A DNA stretch of 64,000 bases from contig NZ_BAMS01000002.1 in assembly GCF_000616095.1 (NCBI RefSeq), positions 486,452-550,451 of the forward strand, written 5' to 3'. The notes beneath the pieces are model-generated. The model was given only the letters and a program-made list of their open reading frames with translations. It was not told the DNA's origin and made no database searches. This DNA comes from Sneathiella glossodoripedis JCM 23214 (lineage in GTDB: Bacteria > Pseudomonadota > Alphaproteobacteria > Sneathiellales > Sneathiellaceae). Shown one piece after another: positions 58,868 through 64,000 of this stretch. Within the stretch, counting starts at the first letter, position 1. Every line of letters starts with the position of its first letter. The position numbers and the translations under genes were made by a program.

Positions 58868-59853
58868 ATGTTGAAAATTCTGATTAAAATTTGCAAAAGC
58901 GTGGCTTTAGTTTCCCTGTTCTCAATAACTGCGCTATCCGCGCATGCTGAAAAGAAGGAATTCGGCATCTGGTTGCAGGAATTAAAACAGGAAGCATTGG
59001 GTAAGGGGATCAAACCTTCCATTGTTGATGAAGCTTTTGCGAATGTGAAATTCAAGGAAAAAATCATTTCACTGGATCGCAAGCAACCCGAGCTAACCCA
59101 GACTTTCCAGCAATATATGGCGCAGCGTCTTCCCAAGTCCTTGATTAATCAGGGGCGCAAAATGCTACGGGAAAATCGCGCTATTCTGGAAGAGGTGGGT
59201 GAAAAATATGGTGTTCAGCCCCGGTTTATTGTTGCCCTTTGGGGGGTGGAGACACGTTATGGCAAATATACAGGCGGCTTTAACGTAGTCGAAGCCCTGA
59301 CAACGCTGGCCTATGACAACCGCCGGGCGGATTATTTCCGCGGGGAACTGATGACAGCTCTGCAGATCCTGAACGAAGGGCATATCACCGTTCCCAACAT
59401 GAAAGGCTCCTGGCTGGCGCAATGGGGCAGGCCCAGTTTATGCCCTCCAGTTTCGTCAATTTTTCTGTCGATCATAATGGTGATGGAAAACGTGATATCT
59501 GGAATACGAAAGCAGATGTGTTCGCCTCGGCTGCTAATTATCTGGCCCGCTCAGGTTGGCAAGGAGATCAGACTTGGGGCAGGGAGGTCAAGCTTCCCGC
59601 CGGATTTGACGAGAGCCTGATAGATCTTAAAAACCGCCAGCCAATGCAATATTGGCAGGATTTGGGCGTGAGAAAAGCAGACGGCTCTGATTTGCCATCT
59701 CGACAACTGATGGGATCTTTGGTGCAGCCAAAAGGAGGCAATGGACAGACATTTCTAGTCTATAACAACTATCTGACAATCCTCAAATGGAACCGCTCCA
59801 CATATTTCGCCATGTCGGTTGGTCATCTGGCTGATAAACTGGCCGGTAGCTAG
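58868..59853 (+). CDS. Lytic murein transglycosylase (MltB family), one frameshift
   Basis: Cleaves the glycan strand to anhydromuropeptides. ATG 58868 after GGGTGAGG. Signal peptide to about residue 27 (ALSAHA). Catalytic Glu is in ALWGVETRYGKYTGGFNVVEAL. The frame breaks near 59412 (MKGSW, then AGAMGQAQFMPSSF), where adding one G restores the conserved GQAQFMPSSF block. Corrected length is 328 residues. Ends FAMSVGHLADKLAGS. First of a murein gene run. Confidence 0.93.
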
Positions 59854-59892
59854 GACATTTTGATGAGACAGTTTTTAGGTGCACCCCCAATC

Positions 59893-60856
59893 ATGAAAAA
59901 GCTCCTTCTCCTCACCCTTTTGCAGCAGGTGCTTCCGCACTGTCGGGCTGTGCGGAAATGAACCTGCTGGGACATGCCGCTTCGGAAGTCAATGATCTGA
60001 ATAAACCTTCCGAAAATGTTCAGGCCATTCGGGCAAAACGCAAAGTTGGCAAGCCCTATCAGATTAACGGGATCTGGTATTACCCCAAAGAAGAGCCGAA
60101 TTATAATGAAACGGGCCTCGCTCCTGGTACGGGGAACCCTTTCATGGGCGGAAAACTGCCAATGGTGAAACTTACGACATGAACCAGCTCACCGCCGCTC
60201 ACAAAACGCTGCCCATGCCAACAGATGTTCGTGTAACCAACCTTGAAAATGGTCGCTCACTTGTTGTAACCATCAATGATCGCGGTCCTTTTGTACATGG
60301 ACGGATTATCGATCTGTCCCGCCGGGCCGCGCAGCTTTTGGGAGTAATCCGCAACGGAACCGCAAAAGTCCGCGTAGAAGCGCTGCTCAATGACAAAGGG
60401 GATGTCAAATATCTGGCAAAGGCCGAAACCGCCCCTGAAGAGAGACAGGTTGCCTCTGCTGCTCCCAAAAAAGGGCCGGTCACCTCGTCCGAGCTGGCGC
60501 CTCCCAAAGCAATGGATGTCGCACCTGCACCTGAAACAACGCGCAAAATTGAACCTGTTGATGCGAAGGTTGGCAGTGAACAGGTTGCCGCGACGGATGC
60601 AAAAGTCATTCAAAAGCCGGTGGTGCCCACTGAAATTTACATTCAGGCCGGTGCCTTTGTAGATTTCAATAACGCAAATCGGTTAAGCGCCAGCCTCTCA
60701 CCGCTTGGGGCTGCGAAGGTGTATCAGGTTCTGGTGAACGGTCAGGATTTCTATCGGGTTCGGCTGGGTCCGATCTATAATGTCGAGGAAGCAGACCAGC
60801 TCCTTGCAAGACTAATCAACAATGGGCACACTGAAGCCCGCATAGTGATTGAGTAA
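59893..60856 (+). CDS. rlpA: Septal ring lytic transglycosylase RlpA-like lipoprotein with SPOR domain, two frameshifts
   Basis: Corrected length is 321 residues. ATG 59893 gives a lipoprotein signal MKKLLLLTLF then AAGASALSGC once one T is restored near 59921. A second missing base near 60121 restores ASWYGEPFHGRKTANGETYDM, the double-psi beta-barrel core, followed by TINDRGPFVHGRIIDLSRRAAQLLG. The Asp in NDRGPF is the RlpA catalytic-type residue. A Pro/Ala-rich linker leads to a SPOR domain (EIYIQAGAFVDFNNANRL), which binds septal denuded glycan. Confidence 0.92.
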
Positions 60857-60950
60857 GAATTTAATGTGATTTGAAACTTTGCCATAATTGGGGCTATTTT
60901 CCGCTTTATCAGTGCGAAATTCTTCAGTTTTGGTGGACAGTAAATAAAAA

Positions 60951-62123
60951 ATGTTGGGACGCGTTTTGATTTCATACATTCAGAAAATTCAGAGCAAATT
61001 AGTGGCCAGCCTGTCGGTCGCCCTGTTTTTGCTGGGCATGCATACAGCTCAGGCATTGGAGACGCCGGCACGTGAAGCAATCCTTATGGATTATGATACA
61101 GGGGCCATCCTTTTTGAAAAAAGCCCTGATGCCCTGATGCCACCGGCTTCCATGAGTAAACTGATGACCGTTACCATGCTGATGGAACGCTTGAAAGATG
61201 GCTCACTCACCATGGAGGATACCTTTCCCGTCAGCGAAAAAGCCTGGCGCAAAGGCGGATCCAAAATGTTTGTTGAGGTTGGTAAACGGGTCAAGGTTTC
61301 CGATCTGTTGCGCGGGATCATCATTCAGTCCGGTAATGACGCCTGTATTGTCGTAGCCGAGGCACTGGGCGGTTCCGAAGAGGGATTTGCTCAAGCCATG
61401 ACCGAACGCGCCCGTGAAATTGGCCTGATGCACAGCACATTCAAAAATGCAACCGGCTGGCCGCATCCGGAACATCGGATGACTGCCCGTGACCTTGCAA
61501 TTTTGGCAAAATACATCATCAAGAATTTTCCTGAATATTACGGATTATTTGCCGAAAAGAGCTTTACTTTCTCCAAAATCAAGCAAGGCAACCGGAACCC
61601 GCTCCTTTATACAAATTCTGGCGCTGATGGCCTTAAAACCGGTCACACCGAAGAATCCGGCTATGGACTTACAGGTTCGGCCAAACGCGGTGATCGCCGG
61701 TTAATTCTGGTTCTGAACGGCCTTGGCAGCGCGCGTGAGCGGGGCCGGGAAGCCGAGCGGATCATGGAGTGGGGATTTCGGGAATTTGACAACTACGCGC
61801 TGTTTAAAAAAGGCGATGAAGTTGCCAAGGCACGTGTCTGGCTGGGCGCTAAAGATCTTGTTCCCCTTCAGGTGGATGAAGACCTGACCGTCACAATGTC
61901 CCGTAAAGACCGTCGCTCCATGCAGGTGAAGCTGGTTTATAACGAGCCTATCCCGGCGCCTATCATCAAAGGATCTCCGGTAGCGCGTCTGCTCATCACC
62001 GCACCTGAAATGGACCCCATTGAAGTTCCGTTGCTGGCGGCTGAAAATGTCGAACGCCCGGGCGTTGTTAAACGGGTAATGGCTGCTGTCAAATATGTTC
62101 TCTTTGGAGCGTCCGCAAATTAA
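60951..62123 (+). CDS. dacC: D-alanyl-D-alanine carboxypeptidase (PBP5/6, DacC/DacF type)
   Basis: 390 residues. ATG 60951; signal peptide to about residue 36 (HTAQALE). Active-site S67-M-S-K70 (PPASMSKLMT), SGN (IIQSGNDACI) and KTG (GLKTGHTEESGYGLTG). A C-terminal beta domain and amphipathic end (KRVMAAVKYVLFGASAN) suggest membrane attachment. It removes the terminal D-Ala of pentapeptides. Gene order rlpA-dacC-tmk is typical for alphaproteobacteria. Confidence 0.96.
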   Translation: MLGRVLISYIQKIQSKLVASLSVALFLLGMHTAQALETPAREAILMDYDTGAILFEKSPDALMPPASMSKLMTVTMLMERLKDGSLTMEDTFPVSEKAWRKGGSKMFVEVGKRVKVSDLLRGIIIQSGNDACIVVAEALGGSEEGFAQAMTERAREIGLMHSTFKNATGWPHPEHRMTARDLAILAKYIIKNFPEYYGLFAEKSFTFSKIKQGNRNPLLYTNSGADGLKTGHTEESGYGLTGSAKRGDRRLILVLNGLGSARERGREAERIMEWGFREFDNYALFKKGDEVAKARVWLGAKDLVPLQVDEDLTVTMSRKDRRSMQVKLVYNEPIPAPIIKGSPVARLLITAPEMDPIEVPLLAAENVERPGVVKRVMAAVKYVLFGASAN

Positions 62124-62139
62124 CTCTTGGGGTTAAAGA

Positions 62140-62775
62140 ATGTCAAAAGACACCGGCAAATTCATCACACTTGAAGGTGGCGATGGATCGGGCAAGTCGA
62201 CCCAGTCACGGGAACTGGCGGAGTTCATAAAGGCAAGTGGCAGGGAAGTCCTGCTCACCCGGGAACCCGGAGGGGCCGCCGGTGCTGACGAAATTCGAAA
62301 ACTGCTACTAACCGGCGATCCCGATCGTTGGGATGGCGCCGAAGAAACCCTGCTATTCTATACGGCAAGGCTTAATCATCTGCGCTTGACCGTTAAACCG
62401 GCTTTGGCAAAAGGTATATGGGTTATATCTGACCGCTTCGCGGACTCCACTATGGCCTATCAAGGTTATGGAAATCGTCTGGGTCCAGAAAATGTCCAGA
62501 AAATTCATGACGTTACAGTTGGCTCTTTCGAGCCGGATTTAACCTGTATTCTTGATCTGGATGTCTATGAGGGTCTTAAACGAACGCATGGCAGGTCTCA
62601 TGACGAAGATCGTTTTGAGCGCATGGATATTGAATTTCATGAAAGAATGCGAAAAGGGTTTCAGGCAATCGCCAAAGAAAATTCCCATCGATGTGTATTA
62701 CTTGATGCCTCTGGTGAACCTGGGGTGATCCAACGCGAACTGCGCCGAACTGTACAGGACAGGTTGATGTCGTGA
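62140..62775 (+). CDS. tmk: Thymidylate kinase
   Basis: 211 residues. P-loop GGDGSGKST at residues 13-21, the TREPGG motif, ISDRFADSTMAYQGYG, and LID-like RTHGRSHDEDRFE. Phosphorylates dTMP to dTDP. It is 16 bases after dacC and shares a GTGA overlap with holB, so dacC-tmk-holB are probably one operon. Confidence 0.97.
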   Translation: MSKDTGKFITLEGGDGSGKSTQSRELAEFIKASGREVLLTREPGGAAGADEIRKLLLTGDPDRWDGAEETLLFYTARLNHLRLTVKPALAKGIWVISDRFADSTMAYQGYGNRLGPENVQKIHDVTVGSFEPDLTCILDLDVYEGLKRTHGRSHDEDRFERMDIEFHERMRKGFQAIAKENSHRCVLLDASGEPGVIQRELRRTVQDRLMS

Positions 62776-63866
62776 GTGAATTAAGCCCCATCGACCAGCT
62801 GGAGGGATTACCCCATCCACGAGAGACATCAGAACTGATCGGACATCAGGAAGCAGAAAATCTGTTTTTGGAAAGCTATAATGGTGGCCGCTTTCATCAT
62901 GCATGGCTTATTTCAGGTGTCCGCGGTGTTGGCAAGGCGACTTTCGCCTACAAAGCGGCCAGGTTTCTGTTGAGCTCTGCGGCCTCGGGCGGAGGATTAT
63001 TCGGCCCGCCCGACACTCTGGATGCCGACCCACAGGATCCCGCATTAAACCTGATCTTGTCCGGCGCTCATCCCGGTCTTGTCACCTTGAAAAGGCAATA
63101 TGACGAAAAAGGGAAAAAGTATTTTAAAAACATACGGGTAGACGACGTTCGTAAACTCGGAAATTTCTTTGGAATGACGGCATCAGATGGCGGATGGCGG
63201 GTTGTGATCGTAGACGCCGCTGATGATATGAATGTCAATGCGGCCAATGCCTTGCTGAAAATGCTTGAGGAACCGCCCCAAAAAACGGTTTTTCTTCTTC
63301 TATCTCATTCACCCGCCGCGTTGTTACCAACCATCAAATCCCGATGCCGCCGTCTGTCTCTGAACCCACTGAAAGCAGATGATAATCACAAAGTCATTCG
63401 AACACATTTTTCCGAAATCGAAGCACCTTCAGTTGATGTTCTATCTTACCTGTCGGAGGGAAGCCCGGGAAAAGCAGCCGCGCTATACGCAGCAGGGGGC
63501 TTGGATGCGTTTTTAGGTGTACTTGAACTTTTTGACAGCTTTCCAGAATATGACCCAGACAGACTGCATGGCTTGGCAGATCTGGCGGCAAAAAAAGATC
63601 AGGAACCGTTGTATCGGGCATTGTGCGAGTTAATTCCTTGGTGGCTTTCCCGCTTTGTTCGCCACGCCAGTGCCGGGATTGATGAAGCCAACCTCATTGA
63701 AGGCGAAGCAGCGATCATGAGGCGCCTGCAGCAGCAGCGCCCCCTTTCTTTTTGGATCAAAGTATGGGAAAAGGTGAATTATCTCATTGAACGGTCAGAC
63801 ACGGTCAATCTTGACCGCAAACAGGTCATTCTTGGAATTTTTCTGACGCCAACTTTAAAAATATAA
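62772..63866 (+). CDS. holB: DNA polymerase III delta prime subunit
   Basis: 364 residues. GTG 62772 overlaps the tmk stop. Clamp-loader ATPase fold with ELIGHQEAENLFLESY, the modified P-loop GVRGVGKATFAYKAARFL and sensor region AANALLKMLEEPP. SRC motif in TIKSRCRRLSLNPL. The C-terminal collar is unremarkable. Intact. Confidence 0.95.
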   Translation: MSELSPIDQLEGLPHPRETSELIGHQEAENLFLESYNGGRFHHAWLISGVRGVGKATFAYKAARFLLSSAASGGGLFGPPDTLDADPQDPALNLILSGAHPGLVTLKRQYDEKGKKYFKNIRVDDVRKLGNFFGMTASDGGWRVVIVDAADDMNVNAANALLKMLEEPPQKTVFLLLSHSPAALLPTIKSRCRRLSLNPLKADDNHKVIRTHFSEIEAPSVDVLSYLSEGSPGKAAALYAAGGLDAFLGVLELFDSFPEYDPDRLHGLADLAAKKDQEPLYRALCELIPWWLSRFVRHASAGIDEANLIEGEAAIMRRLQQQRPLSFWIKVWEKVNYLIERSDTVNLDRKQVILGIFLTPTLKI

Positions 63867-63885
63867 AAAAATCATAGGTTTATAC

Positions 63886-64000
63886 ATGCTTGTTGACAGT
63901 CATTGTCATTTAAATTTTGAACAGCTTTCAAGCCAGATGGACGATGTTCTGCGCCGAGCTGAACTCGCTAATGTGGGCCATATGCTCACAATTGGTACGA
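63886..64000 (+). CDS. tatD: TatD family hydrolase, 5' part only
   Basis: ATG 63886; 38 residues present, running off the window. MLVDSHCHLNFEQLSSQM carries the HxH metal motif of TatD-type metal-dependent hydrolases, with ELANVGHMLTIGT following. metG, often between holB and tatD in alphaproteobacteria, is not here. Confidence 0.88.
   Translation, partial: MLVDSHCHLNFEQLSSQMDDVLRRAELANVGHMLTIGT

Noticed and set aside
1-64000. CRISPR arrays, insertion sequences, prophage or defence islands
   Set aside because: No regularly spaced repeats, transposase, integrase or capsid-like frames were recognised; gene order is typical core chromosome.

Overview
The window is a chromosomal segment of a moderate-GC (roughly 45-50% by eye) alphaproteobacterium. 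Evidence for this is the complex I accessory subunit NDUFA12, the F1-ATPase inhibitor DUF1476 (zeta), the DUF2155 protein, the aroQ-accB-accC-aat order, recG/sdhE/mfd, bolA-grxD beside the pur genes, a REC-REC-GGDEF (PleD/PopA-type) protein and the rlpA-dacC-tmk-holB order. A marine Rhodospirillales/Sneathiellales-like organism would fit, but the sequence alone does not settle this. No rRNA, CRISPR array, insertion sequence or prophage was seen. Nearly everything is core housekeeping DNA; the most accessory-looking part is the oxidoreductase group at about 51.4-56.0 kb.

Layout. 1-3040: B12-dependent ribonucleotide reductase nrdJ (runs off the left edge) with NrdR-box-like repeats upstream. 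3.5-7.7 kb: NDUFA12, mlaD and DUF2155 on the plus strand facing aroQ-accB-accC-aat on the minus strand. 7.9-14.3 kb: thiS-thiG fusion, MarR regulator, anchored DsbA-like protein, M48 metalloprotease with TPRs, gamma-glutamyltransferase-like lipoprotein, aminotransferase. 14.3-22.5 kb: rne, a divergent 566-bp gap, then amidase, PBP1A and prfB (with its programmed +1 frameshift). 22.5-25 kb: Gate-domain membrane protein, alpha/beta hydrolase, VOC protein. 25-32.3 kb: purC-purS-purQ-purL-bolA-grxD and purB, with the ATPase inhibitor and a GNAT protein between. 32.5-38 kb: TetR, radC, map, sfsA, CinA-type protein, AMP-forming ligase. 38-45.7 kb: tRNA-Leu(UAA), tRNA-Lys(UUU), cyclophilin, SDR, PAS histidine kinase, DUF502, recG, sdhE. 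45.7-51.3 kb: mfd, FrnE-like DsbA, PopA-like protein. 51.4-58.2 kb: SDR, FAD monooxygenase, FMN reductase, Baeyer-Villiger monooxygenase, chemoreceptor. 58.5-64 kb: tRNA-Ser(UGA), then a murein and replication series mltB-rlpA-dacC-tmk-holB-tatD (runs off the right edge).

Two points stand out. First, twelve conserved genes carry about fifteen single-base-type frameshifts that are otherwise perfectly colinear with their families. Most look like the loss of one base in or near a short homopolymer. This pattern points to sequencing or assembly error rather than gene decay, so these genes are annotated below as whole CDSs with the shift position noted. The prfB shift is different: it has the complete recoding signal and is real. 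Second, the protein at 49974-51262 has two receiver domains and a GGDEF domain whose catalytic motif is destroyed while the c-di-GMP-binding RxxD I-site is kept at the right spacing. That is the signature of a PopA-type c-di-GMP receptor, and it is the best candidate in the window for non-routine biology. No wholly new system was found.
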